This document shows positions 41,701-52,991 of a stretch of DNA of 64,000 nucleotides, one piece after another. A model generated the notes under the pieces. That model ran no database searches. It was not told the DNA's origin and was given only the letters and a program-made list of their open reading frames with translations. Origin of the DNA: Diphasiastrum complanatum (lineage: Eukaryota; Streptophyta; Lycopodiopsida; Lycopodiales; Lycopodiaceae); contig CM055097.1 in assembly GCA_029204225.1 (NCBI GenBank), positions 39,115,106 through 39,179,105 on the forward strand. The letters run 5' to 3'. Position 1 is the first letter of the stretch. Each line of letters starts with the position of its first letter. Both the position numbers and the translations under genes were made by a program.

Positions 41701-44700
41701 TCAAACTTCAGAATATCCTTCAGGATAAAGATTATTGGGAAATTGTCATGGGACAAGAGGTGATGGCTCACGGTCTCAATGATCAAGATAGAAGGGCATT
41801 TGAGAAACATGTGCAACGTGTGCATCATATCATCAACTTATCTGTGAAGGATAAGGTGATTCCTCTGATCAAGAATGCAGTTGGGCCTAAGGATGCATGG
41901 GATATCCTTAAGAACACATATGAAACGATAAGTAAGTCTCGAGCGTTGTTCTTGAACAATAAGCTTCATACCTTAAAAATGAAATCAGAAGAATCCATTA
42001 CAGATTTTATTACCAGAGTGAAGGATCTAAGAGATCAATTGTCTTCTATAGGGGAAATTGTACTTGATAATACTCTAGTACAAGTTGTTTTGAATAGCTT
42101 ACCATTACAATATCAGAACTTTGTTATTACACTAAGTTTGAGGGAGAGATCACCGACATTTGACGAGCTCAATGGTTTGCTACTTCAAGAAGAATTACGA
42201 AGACAAAACTTGATGTCTAGGGAAGATTTCAAGGAACTGGGATTCTTTTCCAAGAATCAAGGTAAGAAAGGCAAAAAGGATCACAAGCAGGAAGGGAAGG
42301 ACAATACGAAAAAAGGAGACAGTGCCAAATCTAATCCAAAGAGAAATGGCAATTGTAGTTTTTGTGGCAAGTATGGTCATTTTGCGTTTGAGTGCAGGAA
42401 AAAGAAGGCTATCCAGGACAAAAAGAAGCAGTCAGGCAATTTCATTGAAGACGAAGACAAAAGTGAAGCTGTGGGATGCTATGAGTTATTCTCAGCTTCA
42501 ACATCAGAGATCTCTGAAGACTGTTGGTATATTGATTCTGGAGCAATGCAACATATGACACCACATCGTGAGTGGTTCACACAGTTTGATGACACTGGTG
42601 TAAATTCACATGTCAAACTTGGAGACAATTCTTCTTACGATATCAAAGGTAGAGGTATAGTGAGAGTACATTTACCTTCAGGGAATATAGGAGAAATTAA
42701 GAATGTTCTCTATGTTCCAGGCTTAAAGAAGAATTTACTTTCAGTTTCTGCTATAGCTAAATAGAATATGAAAGTTGAGTTTGACGATCAGAAGTGTCTC
42801 ATCAAAGACAAAAACAAAGGTTACAAAGTTGTGGTCAAAGGATTGTTGGAAGGTCGACTTTACAAACTTGATGCAACTACATTGGATCATCAGGTTTGTG
42901 CAGCTTCTGATGGTATGGAGAGCAGGATATGGCGTGAAAGGTTTGGACATCTGAACTATAAAAGCTTACATTTTCTAAAAGAAATAATATGGTAATAGGA
43001 TTACCTAATATTGTATCTTCAGGAAATATTTGTGAAGGATGTGTTATGGGCAAGCATCATCGTATGCAGTTTCCCAAGGATAGAGCATATAGAGCCAAGG
43101 AGATCTTGGAGCTTGTTCATACAGACTTATGCGATCCCATGCAGATTGAGTCTATAGGGGGAGCATCCTACTTCATGATATTTGTGGATGATTTTTCCAG
43201 GAAGGTATGGATATACTTGCTTAAGTATAAGAGTCAAGCTTTTAAGTTCTTTACTCAGTTCAAATCACTTGTTGAGAAGCAGACAGAAAAGCAAATCAAG
43301 ATTCTACGTTCAGATAAGGGAGGTGAATTCATATCTACAGAGTTCCAGGAATTCTGCAAAGAACATGGAATCAAGAGACAATTTGCTTCAACTGATACAC
43401 CACAACATAATGGAGTAGCCGAGAGAAAGAAGAGGTCTATTGTGGAGAGTGCTCGAAGCATGCTACGAGGTAAGAATTTCAAGAATCATTTGTGGGGCGA
43501 AGCAATTAGTACAGCAGTTTACTTGCTTAACAGAAGTCCTACAAAAGCTGTTCTAAATCGAACTCCAGAAGAAGAAGCTTTCACAGGTATAAAACCTAAA
43601 GTGGATCATCTACGAGTTTTTGGTTGCATAATATGCTCATATTCCTATAGATAATCGTCAACCAAGTGTTTATTCCTTGGTTATGATGAGGAAGAGAAGG
43701 CATATCGCCTTTATAATGTTACTAGTAAGAAGGTGATTATGAGCAGGGATGTTGTATTTGAAGAAAGTGAGTCTTCTACCCTAGAAGATCATGAGGAGGA
43801 TGTATTTTCTCCTTAATCAAAAACTCCTATTATAGATGATGTTCAGGAAGATACAGGTCCATGTGATACAACTTCTACACAAGTTATACCAAGGGTGTGT
43901 ACACAGGTGGATCTTGGTAACCGGAAGGAAAGGTCAAGGGTATTTGATACATATTCTCCTTCTACGTCACCTACAAAGAAGTTACCAAGATGGTATTTTG
44001 AGACTATAAAAGATAGTCAAATGTTGGATGAGGGAGAATCGAGTCAACAAGGAGCTAAGAGATTGACACGGTCAAGTGGACACTATTATGAAGATGGTGA
44101 AGAAACGCATTATGCGTTTATGGCTTCAGTGTTGGATTCTGAGGATCCTTTATTTTATGAAGATGCTGCAAAAGAACAAGTTTGGAAAACTGCTATGGAT
44201 GAGGAGTTCAGTTCTATCATGAAAAACGAGACATGGGATCTTGTTGAACTTCCAGCAGGTAAGAAACCAATTGGTTGCAAGTGGATTTATAGAACCAAGT
44301 TTAAGTCTGATGGTTCGATAAATATATGGCCCTATTAGTAGCCAAAGGATATGCTTAGAGGGAAGGGATTGACTATGAAGATACTTTCGCGCCGGTTGCT
44401 AAAATGAATACTTTGAGGAGTGTTTTGGCAATTGCATCTCATTTTGGATGGGATATTCAGCAAATGGATGTCAAGAGTGCTTTCTTGAACGGTACCTTGA
44501 AGAGGAGGTTTATCTGGAGTAACCTCAGGGTTATGAGGTTGAAGGCAAAGAGCACTTGGTTTGCAAGTTAAAGAAAGCATTATATGGGTTGAAACAAGCA
44601 CCTAGAGCATGGTATACACGTATCAACAATTATTTTTTGAAGCAGAATTTTCATAGAAGCATGTCAGAGTCAACGCTTTATATTATGAAAGATTTGGATG

Positions 44701-47700
44701 ACATAGTCATTATTGTTCTTTATGTAGATGATCTTATTATCACAGGGTCAAATAAGTCACTAATAGAGAAGATAAAGAACAATCTTTCACAGGAGTTTGA
44801 TATGAAAGATTTAGAGAGACTTCAGTATTGTTTGGGTATTGAAGTTTGGAGATCAAAGGAAAATCTTTTCATATCACAAGCAAAGTATGCAAGAGAGTTA
44901 CTCAAGAAGTTTAACATGCTTGATTGTAAGTCCATTTCTACACCATATGATCCAAGTGTAAAGCTTACAAAAGAGGAAAATTCTGAAAGTGTGAATGAAA
45001 CACTTTATAGGCAGCTTGTAGGTAGTCTTATCTATTTAACGACTACTCGACCAGACATTTCATATGCAGTGAGCATGGTGAGTCAGTTCATGTCTTTACC
45101 AAAAGTTTGTCATTGGAAAGCGGCAAAAAGGATTTTGCATTATGTCAAAGGGACACTCAGGTATGGCATTTATTATGGTAAAGGAACAAAAATAAAACTT
45201 GAGGGTTTTGTTGATGCTGATTGGGCAGGAAATGCAGAAGATAGAAGATCGACTACAGGATATGCATTTAATCTTGGAACATGAACTATATCTTGGAGTA
45301 GTAAAAAGCAACCAACAATTGCTTTATCTTATACAGAGGCAGAGTACAGGGCTACTACATCAGCAACTTGTGAAGCAATTTGGTTACGAAGGATTCTAAA
45401 AGATCTTCATATAGAACAAGTTGAACCTACAATTCTATGGTGTGACAATCAGAGTTGTATTCAGCTTGCAAAGAATCCAGTATTTCATAGCAGGTCAAAG
45501 CATATTGAAGTTCATCAACATTTTATACGAGAAAAGTTACAAAGTGGTGAAGTAGAGTTGATCTACTGTGACACCAATGATCAAGTTGCAGATATCTTCA
45601 CAAAAGGACTTGGTCGTGAAAAATTTGAGAAGCTTAGGACTCTCCTAGGTGTTATTGATAATCAATTATCCATTAAGGGGGAGTGTTAGAATTAATGATT
45701 AATTGTAGAGGCCAGCCTGCGTGCTAGAAGGCCTATCTATTTTTAGTATAGGTACCTAAGTTAGTACCAATTTTGCTAGAATAGTATAGAAATCTATTTT
45801 AACCAAGTTAGCATAGATTTCTATTGTTAAGACTTCATAATTAGCATTTCAATTGCTATTGTAGAAGGATAGCTTTTGCTTTTCATTGTGTATAAGAGTA
45901 GATGGGCGTTATCTCAGTTTCCAGCTTATGAAGCATAGCTTCTTGCAGTCTCTCTTCTTCTTCAGTTTGTGGTTGATGTTTTTTGTGAGTACTAATAAGA
46001 TTAGTCTACTCCGATTAGAGAATCTCTTCGATTCTGACAGAAGAAGCTGCTTGAATTCCAGAATCAAGTTCAGAAAATGCAGCAAGACTTGCAAAGAGTC
46101 CTAGAACAGGTGAACCAGCTTTGGAACACTACCTGCGAGGTACAAGCAGGGCTAGCACAACCGGAAAAAAAGGAAGACCAAGACGGACATGGCATGGGAG
46201 GACCATCCGAGGCTGCTACCTGATCGGGTGTGGATTTCCACGACTATACCCTACCATAATGCATCTGACACTGACTCCTCTATTCCCTACTCTACCTTAT
46301 TCATCTTTAACCGAATCCAGTAACTCATGCTTTTGATTGACCTGCGATCCATTCGCTCAATGGACTAACGATTCATTTCTATGTATAATCCTGAGATAGA
46401 AAAGTTTCATTGATGTTTCGAACAGGGATGGCATGGCAATAGACTTGGACTCCCACTGAAGGATTACCCGAAGGTCAACAGGTGTATAATGGAACAAACT
46501 TGCCAAAGATGAAGAACCAGATCAGCAACTGAAGAACCCGGCTGATGAAGTCAAGTTGACGTTGCAGAGGGACCTACAACAAGCTTGGAGGAGGGCAATG
46601 TTGGTAGATTCTCTACCAAGATCACAATCAGCCGAAGGTATACTTTCTGGTGTCGGTTAATCCAAGAACTAGAGTAACTAGACTTGTAATTATGAACCCA
46701 ACCATGGCATCTTGTTGTGTAAGACCATGAGTTGAGGGAAGACTAGTTAGTTACATTAAAGTTCGTTGGATGTGACCCGGTAGTGGGAAGTTCAACAATA
46801 TTCGATGATAGAAAGTGAAAACCAAGAAGCTCGCAGGCGGGTAAGAAGAGAGGAGATAGAAAAGAAGAGGAGTCTATTGTGTTACGGAATCAAATAGTCG
46901 ATCGGGGTCGGGCAATCCAGGGAGGGATAGTCGATTTGATGTGGTGGTGATCAGTGTTAGTGAGTAGTAGAATTGACGAGTGAATGCGCATCTTGTGCGT
47001 GGAGTTTTGTAAGAAGTTATTGTCATTGGAATGAGAATCCTTGGAGTACTTCTTATCATTTCTATGTACAATTTTGTTGCTCAAGCCGTATGTTGAGTTC
47101 TTGAGGTGTTCTGATGTTGAATGACGTGAATTGTGAATGTGAGCAAGAGTTTTATATCAAGTAAGTAAGAGATTGTAGATCTGCAGCTTGTGAGTAGTAA
47201 TCTTGTAAGAAGCACAATAAGTGAGTAGATCTTATCTGTAGTTAACCGAAATGACAAGCCCGAGTGATGATGTTGAATGCTTAAGAATTAGATTGTTAAT
47301 TCCTGCTTGCCATGTTCCATTCATTTTGGAAATGTTGATGGAAAGAGATCTTTGTGAGCAGCAAGTGTCTTCAGTTGATTTGAATAAAAGTGATAGGATG
47401 TTTAATTGGCAAATTCTAGTTCTAAGCAAGTGATGATAACAAGTGTGAGAAATCAGTATTAGTAGTGAGTTATGAAGTAAAGTTTGTAGCAAACTTGAGG
47501 CCGTTGGCTGCAACACCCTTTGGTGAGCACGAAGATGTTACTTGCTCCCCCTTCACTTGTTAATGTTTGTAGAAGACTTGATTTATTAGCAAGTTGGTAA
47601 ATGGCCTTTCTGAGCCTTCTAGCCACTTGCCAAATGTGTGAGCACCCCCCAAAAGATTGGTACCAGTGGCCCCATTACATTCTTGAATACCTCCTTATGT

Positions 47701-50700
47701 GTAGTCCATATTAACTGCTCAATTTGCTTACAGGACAATGAAACCTTTTGCCTCAACGTGGCAAGCTATACCTCCGACAAAATAATTGTTTGTAATTTAC
47801 TTGTGGCAAGTACATTCTATCATGTGTGATATTTTTTAATATTCTCTTGAATTAGTTCTGATTAAATTTTAGTTTTGGCATGTAGGTAAATGTTCAATCA
47901 CAGGTCGTTATTTAAATTATAACTCTTCAAATAAGGGATCAAACACTTGGTTCAGTTTTGTGGTTATATATTTATAAGCTTGTACTGTTGTAATTACCGA
48001 AACACCCACATGGATGTTTGCAGGCATGCTGGATATCGATATTCAGGACGATGTGCAGCTTTTGCATTTGCAAATATTGATCCAAAAAACATGTAAGCAC
48101 TCTTTCAATAAAATTGGTCAAAATTAAAGGTTCTTTATGGTAATAGTTTGTAACCTCTTTTTTTTTTTTTCTTCATTTATCTTCTTTTCTTCAAGATATT
48201 TAAGGTATAATTAACCTGAATCTACTAAGGACTTTTATCTTGTCCCTTTATTGTGATCCTCCTTTGTACCCAAGGGAGTGGGGATAGGACATAATAGCTT
48301 AGACAATGCGTGCTTATGAATGTGATTTGATCCTTTAAATTTGAATGCTTTTCATATGCACCCGTTGTAAGTCAGAACTACTCAAGATCAGGGAAAACTT
48401 AGAAACATTTCATATTAGTGAGGAGATAAGGGAGGGAGGTTAGAACTTAGGAGAGAAGATAAAAGGGGAGGAAGAGTGAAGAGATGTTCGTCTTCCAACT
48501 TTCAGACAGGAGGCAGTTGATTACATTCTACAATGTACATTGGACACTGCACAGACTCCAAAGGTGCATTATCCCCTCAAACACCAAAAGCAAGAACTTG
48601 TTTTTGCCATAACTGAAGGTGAGGAATAAAAAAAACCTTAAATTCAAAACTCTGTTTCAAAGTGGAAGACCTGTTTGAAGCATGTTTTCCCATTTTGAAA
48701 AGGCTATTTTGAAACATGTGTTGACATGGGGCCCTGAACATTAGATAGCTGCATATTGACCCAACTTTTCGGCTGCCTGGAATGTAGCTGCTAGATTTGG
48801 ATTTAAATTTCAAATTTGGGACTCAAAAAACCTTAAATGATTTGAATTAAATTATTCTACAGCAACAGAAAAAGAGTAGAAAAAGAGCGCAGCATGTTGA
48901 CAGGGAATTGTGCTGGGCCAGTCTAAAGCACTCCCTTACATATTCCACAATATCCAAATTTGCAGCTTTGCTACATTAGTGTACTCTTTCAAGTAACTCC
49001 TGCTGGCTAGGAGTAGCATTCACAGACCATACCAAAATTTGCTTGTAGGCTTAGAGTCAATCGCAAACCTTTATCAATATATGTGATAACCACATTGCTT
49101 TGGTTGTAGTTCTCATTTTGGTACTACCTTTGGCGTTATTGCTGTTTTTCTGAAAGTGATATACCAAGTATAACTTTTATCTCTTTTCTGAAGAAAGATG
49201 TACATATTGCATACTCGTATTTCCAGTGAACACTGATTGTTGTGAGTTTGGATGATTGCACATTTTTACGCGTGGATGTTGCCAGCAGACCATGATCATA
49301 TTCTCTTCAAAATATTTGATTTAAATAGGCTGTAACGCTAGAGCTCTGTACAAAATTGGACTTTCTGCTTAAGTTCAAGTCTTTATTCTATGACGTTCCT
49401 CTCTTCTTCCTCAAAAATGCAATGGCTGACTGAGTGACTAGCTTTTGTGCCCAAACTTTGGCTTGTTGGTCTGCATTTTCTACTGTAGACTGGCATGGCT
49501 ATGTTTACTCCTTACTGATAACCGTTTCTTCTGACTGACCAGTTCACGTGTTTTTCTTCTTGGGCCATCCCACCACTATTTTACACGCAAATGCGCTCTT
49601 TCAAAGACACTGATCTACAAGACCCCTCTTGGAGATCTGCCAATCGATACTGAAGGTAAATTTGCTAGTTGGATCATGACTACATCTGTCCTATTTTCAA
49701 ACTTTGTTGTATTGTCGTCCCTATTCTCTTAGTTCTTATACTGTTGGGCTTTATAAATGCTTGTAATTGTAAGGAGCTATTTTCACAAGGTATTTGTCAT
49801 ATAGTTTTGTAGAGACACTTAGGTCTAAATTAGCACTGTTTCTGAAAGGCGATTTGAAGGTCGATGAACCACGATTCACAATAAGAACCCGTTTGTTCAA
49901 TTAGAACAACAAAGAGTCAGCTTTTAGGGCTTAGGTTGTATGAGTGTAGTGCGGTAAGTGCCAGATTGGATATATGTACCATATTGGTGAACAAGCTTAT
50001 CTCCATTTCCAGAAACCAAACTAGTTTGTACTTCCAAGTGTTATACAGGTGCTCATTTAGCACGTTTTTTTGGGCTCTTATCCGATGTTTGTTTGTGTCC
50101 CAAGAAATCCTTAGGTTGCTTTAGTTTTCTGACATTTGCATTTGTTTAAGTCTTAAGATCATGATAGCTAATCTAGTCATTGCCATCCTAAAAACATATT
50201 CAAATGATTGATCTAGATGCAGTGAGTTAATGATATTGCACGATGATAGCTTTGCATTTATGTGTTGGATTTGTAGTGTATGAAGAGCTGAGAGCGACAA
50301 AAAAATTTGAAGATATGGATTTGGATGTCGATGAAGCAGAGCATAGCATGGAGATGCATTTGCCTTACCTTGCGAGAATTTTCAAAGGGTATCTGTTAAC
50401 TTGACCTTGAAATGTTACTGAAAATACGGAGATCTCCTTAAATTCAACGAATGTATCCGATAACAGATTGATTGATAACACTTTTATGCCAACATGAAGG
50501 TGGCCAGTCAAGATCGTGCCTATACTTGTTGGAGCACTGACCTCCGAGAGTGAAGCTGTCTATGGGAGATTGTTGGCCAAGTATCTTGACGATTCCTCAA
50601 ATTTCTTCTCGGTCTCTTCAGACTTTTGCCACTGGGGCAGTCGGTAAATTATTGAACTCATGTAATAATAACGAATAGCTTTCTTAGATATCAGGCTCTT

Positions 50701-52991
50701 TACGTTGCATGAAACTAGAGAACACTGAAAGAAGAACAATCTTGAATGTGTCTGTTGTCTGTAGCTCATTTTCTGTGAGTAACAACAGTAGAATCTAACT
50801 AGTTGCAGCTTTAAAAAGTGCGATGCATTCAGTAGAATGGTTAGAAAGCTTTAAGTGCTACATTTGCAATCAAGAAAGTCCTTCCATGAACTTAAATATG
50901 TTTATTTTCTTTGATAAAATTAATCTAAGTAGCTCAGTTTTGGCAAAATGATAGCCTGTTCCTTTATTAGGGATGCCCTAACAAGATAAACTTATGGAGT
51001 AAATATTAGCATTTCCACCCGGTTCAGAATCGCACACTTTTGAACCATACATATTGGCATGGATCATGATTCAGAGCTGGGTCCATCCCAAAAATCGGGC
51101 TGGAAATTTTTTTCAAACTTTCTAGATATAGTACTAAAATATATCTACAGTCCATTGTCTGCAATATTCTTATAGAAATTAGATTTCTAATGAATACAGA
51201 CAGTTCACTGTTCCTTGTAGGAAGTTAGTGTTCACAGAATCGCAATGCACATGGCGATGGACACATTCAAACTTGACAAAGAATGATCGATTCTATTGTC
51301 TAGACTCTACAGTCATCATCTAGATTCCATGCAATGTTACCAATAAATTTTGAATTTCAAACACGTTTCAAAATGTTTTTTGATTTTTTGAAATTTCCCA
51401 GTTGACTCACTTTTGGGCCCTATTACTTAAGTTTAGGGCACTTTGGCGACTTGTTAGGTCTCAGGGGCCAAAAACAGAACTGTTTCAAAAGTGGACGCTC
51501 GAAACGGGTTTTCGATGTACCGATGATTCCATGTTCCAACTTCCGCTTAACATTGATAATTTATCCATGATTTATCATCAAACATCCAAATATTTGAATA
51601 CAAACCAAAACATTGAAAAGCAAACTCGAATAGCTGTTTTTTTTTTTCAAGGTCCAATTCTTTCTGATTCAAATTGGACAAGCAATCAATTGACGAATCG
51701 CAGTCCATTCACCAATGAATTGTGCTTCATGGTAACTATATGAGAAATCAAACGTTTTCTTTATTAATGTTTAATTTATAGTTGACCCATCATTGGAGTA
51801 TGTTCGTCTTGCTGAAATACATATTGTGCCTAGAATCAATGAAAGTTCATCCTGCTCAGTCACGCCAAAGCTGCAATTACATGGTTCTTTTGGACTTCCC
51901 ACAGACATTTTGTTTGAAAGAAAGTGTGTAGCTTACAGCCAGTCTAAGAGTAACTAATAGTTAAGTATTCCTACTGCCTAGTTGCTGTGTAACTTTATAT
52001 GCTCTGAACTTTAGTGATAACCAACAGAATGTTTTCAACTCTATGATTCCTTATGACTTCTCCCTATGCAATTCTTGTGTGATGGCATTGCACTTGAATA
52101 GAGGTAATAAGGTATCTTTGCTTGGCAGCATTCAAGTGGATGAGTATGTCTTTGTTACCACGGTCTCAAAAAGAAATGGGAACACATTCTGAACATGGAT
52201 TTTGCTAGAAGAATCTCTACATCGAATGGGAAGTTATGACTTGTTGAGATCCACAAGTCGTGTCATATTTTTTGGAGGAAATGCAAATAAGATGACATCA
52301 TGCTATTGATTTATTTACCTTTCTATTTCATATATGAAGACTCAGCATTGTCCTGTACTCGTGAGCATTATTTTTTTAAGAAATAGGGTAGAGTCGTCAA
52401 ACTTATGCCTGTAAGTAAGTTGGGTAGAGTGTGCCTTATCAATTCCTGTGCTGTTAGCCAATGTGATTTCGAGTTGCATGTACCATGGTCAGAGCAACCG
52501 TGTGGTTTTTTCTGTTAAAAGCAACCAGATCTTGTACTATATGCAACAAATGCAGGAATGACAGAGAGATGAGGTGTCTTATTCTGACTACAGGTTTAAT
52601 TATACGTATCATGAGAAAAAACGTGGTGCCATTTACAAGTCAATTGAAGCACTTGACCAAAGTGGTATGAGCATTATAGAGTCTGGCAATCCAGAAGCTT
52701 TTCGGGACTATTTACAGGAGTTCGACAACACAATTTGCGGGCGACATCCTATTGGAGTATTTCTTCATGTGAGTTTTTTAATCTGAAAATAAGTTGTGCT
52801 AGTATCATCATCAAGTTTTTTGTTAGAAATGAACTGATATTTTCTGTTCATGGTATTTTTCTCAGATGCAAAAAAATTGCTCAACAACGCTGCAAATAAA
52901 ATTCCTGCAGTATGAGCAGTCCAGCCATTGTAGAAGTTTGAGAGACAGTAGCGTCAGTTATGCATCGGCTGTCGTCACAGCCGAATGCTGA
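36556..52991 (+). CDS. MEMO1: MEMO1 family protein (complete, 8 exons)
   Basis: Memo/AMMECR1-associated family protein, found from archaea to plants and animals. The fold is like class III extradiol dioxygenases. In animals it acts in cell motility and redox/copper-iron metabolism; the plant role is little known. Exons 36556-36601, 37763-37847, 48024-48092, 49543-49655, 50277-50388, 50500-50643, 52594-52768 and 52866-52991 join in phase to 289 codons plus stop, close to the human (297) and Arabidopsis lengths. The family metal-site residues are all visible: His in IAPHAGYRYSG, His in LLGPSHHYF, Asp and His in VSSDFCHWG, and Cys in NTICGRHPIG. It starts at MAREASHAGSWYSDN, the standard family N-terminus. 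All introns are GT-AG; intron 2 is 10.2 kb of mostly transposons. Confidence 0.94.
37141..37326. repeat. Array of seven short hairpins in MEMO1 intron 1
   Basis: Seven perfect inverted repeats in 186 bp. Stems: ACCTGCGGAA/TTCCGCAGGT (37141-37170), GGGGC/GCCCC (37179-37192), GGCTG/CAGCC (37207-37223), CCTTC/GAAGG (37233-37244), AGGCT/AGCCT (37255-37271), GGCCC/GGGCC (37272-37288) and CAGAC/GTCTG (37312-37326). The block is also clearly GC-richer than the surrounding intron. No coding potential or known RNA family was recognised. Confidence 0.7.
37327..38451. other. MEMO1 intron sequence, no other gene seen
   Basis: Apart from exon 2 (37763-37847), this is T-rich intron sequence. No element is recognised until the LINE tail at 38452. 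Confidence 0.5.
37763..37847 (+). CDS. MEMO1: MEMO1 exon 2
   Basis: After a CATGCAG acceptor: SELAEELDRWLMACSLPKLS then NARAVIAP, ending CC|GTAAGT. It encodes the helix after the N-terminus and the strand leading to the HAGY metal-site loop, which is split by intron 2. Confidence 0.92.
38452..38712 (-). mobile_element. LINE 3' UTR copy (third in tandem)
   Basis: Minus strand carries the family 3' end: GCTCCCACATGGTTATATTA, GTACCTTTTTGTCTTATGTACC, then CAAAGACATTAATAAAGCC and a CTTCTTTCTCTATTTC tail. No coding part remains. Its 5' truncation point lies next to the (TC)n tail of the preceding copy. Confidence 0.72.
38713..38757 (-). repeat. (TC)n microsatellite tail
   Basis: About 22 units, read as GA on the plus strand. 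On the LINE sense strand it directly follows AATAAAGCTTGTTT, so it forms the 3' tail of the LINE at 38758-40045. Confidence 0.93.
38758..40045 (-). mobile_element. LINE copy (second in tandem), C-terminal part
   Basis: Minus strand, degraded: a region equivalent to SKCRLFDTI...AAETWCTG near 40040-39960 (frameshifted), IGAKKSIPHQIILTEFKVPP (39916-39830), LGQFRVSSHQLTIETGSFQG, TPREERFCQLC and YEIRGRYHCLFHQSPVTLRS (39504-39240). A 3' UTR follows, ending TCTTATATGCCTTTTGAAAA, GACATTAATAAAGC. The zinc-finger Cys/His cluster CQLC...EEHFLF is present. The RT core is absent by 5' truncation. Confidence 0.82.
40046..40075 (-). repeat. (CTT)n/(TC)n microsatellite LINE tail
   Basis: On the minus strand ATTAATAAAGCTT is followed by CTTCTTCTTCTTCTTCTTCTC and then CTCC, the pyrimidine tail of the LINE at 40076-41660. 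Confidence 0.9.
40076..41660 (-). mobile_element. LINE copy (first in tandem), RT palm to 3' end
   Basis: The best 3' half of this LINE family here. It runs from [20 protein letters not shown] (41655-41590) and an RT palm box equivalent to LLYADDIVLVS, through a thumb region with stops. A clean 283-codon segment (41316-40465) includes [56 protein letters not shown] and the zinc-finger-like CQLCSLDEVESEEHFIFRCP. The 3' UTR ends in AATAAAG plus a pyrimidine tail. At 41660 it meets copia B. Confidence 0.88.
40465..41316 (-). pseudogene. LINE ORF2 C-terminal domain
   Basis: A long uninterrupted frame following the RT, starting in GILFSGPTFNMQQATTTRLG. The end carries CQLC...EEHFIFRCP, a CCHC-like cluster found at the C-terminus of many plant LINE ORF2 proteins. 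An in-frame stop comes at VY*EIRGRYH, where the other copy (39.4 kb) reads AYYEIRGRYH; the protein normally goes on about 60 residues. Confidence 0.85.
41667..42995 (+). pseudogene. copia B gag, protease and pre-integrase start
   Basis: From KLDGSNYSLWKFKLQNILQD, with gag core RERSPTFDELNGLLLQEELR, zinc knuckle [14 protein letters not shown], and protease DCWYIDSGAMQHMTPHREWF with the D-S-G active site intact. Then VLYVPGLKKNLLSVSAIAK, a TAG stop (42762-42764, Gln in copia A), and NMKVEFDDQKCL to RFGHLNYKSLHFL. One nonsense change and one frameshift at the end are the main lesions. Confidence 0.9.
42989..43654 (+). pseudogene. copia B integrase
   Basis: CEGCVMGKHHRMQFPKD completes the HHCC zinc site. 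The DDE core follows: LELVHTDLCDPMQIESIGGA (first Asp), [15 protein letters not shown] (second Asp) and HNGVAERKKRSIVESARSML (Glu). It then loses frame in RVFGC near 43640. This copy shows what is missing from copia A's deleted integrase. Confidence 0.92.
43655..44338 (+). pseudogene. copia B integrase tail and linker
   Basis: CLFLGYDEEEKAYRLYNVTS and VIMSRDVVFEESESS, a stop at 43814, then SPTKKLPRWYFETIKDSQML, ALMSTIL-like HYAFMASVLDSEDP, VWKTAMDEEFSSIMKNETWD and KPIGCKWIYRTKFKSDGSIN, ending at a frameshift/stop at 44336. Confidence 0.88.
44339..45689 (+). pseudogene. copia B reverse transcriptase and RNase H
   Basis: AKGYA (stop) [34 protein letters not shown], then KLKKALYGLKQAPRAWYTR, the intact catalytic box VLYVDDLIITG, and [20 protein letters not shown]. 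RNase H: DADWAGNAEDRRSTTGYAF, a stop at 45282, [35 protein letters not shown] and TNDQVADIFTKGLGREKFEK, ending at the purine tract. Confidence 0.92.
45684..46060 (+). repeat. copia B 3' LTR (right end uncertain)
   Basis: Starts TGTTAGAATTAATGATTAAT just after the purine tract, with a short direct repeat (ATAGAAATCTATTTTAACCA / ATAGATTTCTATTGTTAA). The end is placed near 46060, where sequence character changes; no second LTR exists to verify it. Confidence 0.5.
46061..48023. other. MEMO1 intron 2 remainder, no gene recognised
   Basis: A short plus-strand frame (about 46050-46220, KMQQDLQRVLEQVNQLWN) looks like a coiled-coil stretch, perhaps part of a gag, but nothing else supports it. The rest is AT-rich intron up to exon 3. 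Confidence 0.4.
48024..48092 (+). CDS. MEMO1: MEMO1 exon 3
   Basis: 69 nt from a TTTGCAG acceptor: HAGYRYSGRCAAFAFANIDP then KN, donor AT|GTAAGC. The His of HAGY corresponds to His49 of human MEMO1, a metal-site residue. Confidence 0.93.
48093..49542. other. MEMO1 intron 3
   Basis: AT-rich intron with no coding similarity on either strand and no recognised transposon. Confidence 0.6.
49543..49655 (+). CDS. MEMO1: MEMO1 exon 4
   Basis: SRVFLLGPSHHYFTRKCALS followed by KTLIYKTPLGDLPIDTE, from a GACCAG acceptor to a G|GTAAAT donor. GPSHH carries the second family metal-site His (His81 in human). Confidence 0.93.
50277..50388 (+). CDS. MEMO1: MEMO1 exon 5
   Basis: VYEELRATKKFEDMDLDVDE, then AEHSMEMHLPYLARIFKG. 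The block EHS.EMHLPYL is invariant in the family. Acceptor TTTGTAG, donor GG|GTATCT. Confidence 0.93.
50500..50643 (+). CDS. MEMO1: MEMO1 exon 6
   Basis: WPVKIVPILVGALTSESEAV, then FFSVSSDFCHWGSR. The Asp and His of SSDFCHWG correspond to Asp189 and His192 of human MEMO1. Acceptor ATGAAG, donor CG|GTAAAT. The preceding intron is only 111 bp. Confidence 0.93.
50644..52593. other. MEMO1 intron 6
   Basis: 1,950-bp intron. An open frame at 51402-51743 has no known similarity and overlaps simple AT-rich DNA. No transposon was recognised. Confidence 0.6.
52594..52768 (+). CDS. MEMO1: MEMO1 exon 7
   Basis: FNYTYHEKKRGAIYKSIEAL, then DNTICGRHPIGVFLH with the family Cys (Cys244 in human). Acceptor CTACAG, donor CAT|GTGAGT, phase 0. 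Confidence 0.93.
52866..52991 (+). CDS. MEMO1: MEMO1 exon 8 and stop
   Basis: MQKNCSTTLQIKFLQYEQSS, then DSSVSYASAVVTAEC and TGA at 52989-52991. The ending QSS.C....DSSVSYA is the family C-terminus. It follows a 97-bp intron with a TTTCTCAG acceptor. Confidence 0.93.
   Translation: MQKNCSTTLQIKFLQYEQSSHCRSLRDSSVSYASAVVTAEC

Larger units (their letters stand above)
41661..46060 (+). mobile_element. copia element B, nearly complete, 5'-truncated
   Basis: Ty1/copia related to element A, in MEMO1 intron 2 in the gene's sense orientation. It starts in gag without a 5' LTR, at a junction with the LINE. All domains gag-PR-IN-RT-RH follow. A purine tract CCATTAAGGGGGAG and a 3' LTR starting TGTTAGAATTAATG at 45684 close it. 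Stops at 42762, 43814, 44336 and 45282 and frameshifts near 42985, 43640, 44320 and 44495 disable it. Confidence 0.92.

Noticed and set aside
46050-46220. Coiled-coil-like frame after copia B LTR (MQQDLQRVLEQVNQLWN)
   Set aside because: Resembles the leader of some gag proteins, but no zinc knuckle, protease or LTR accompanies it.
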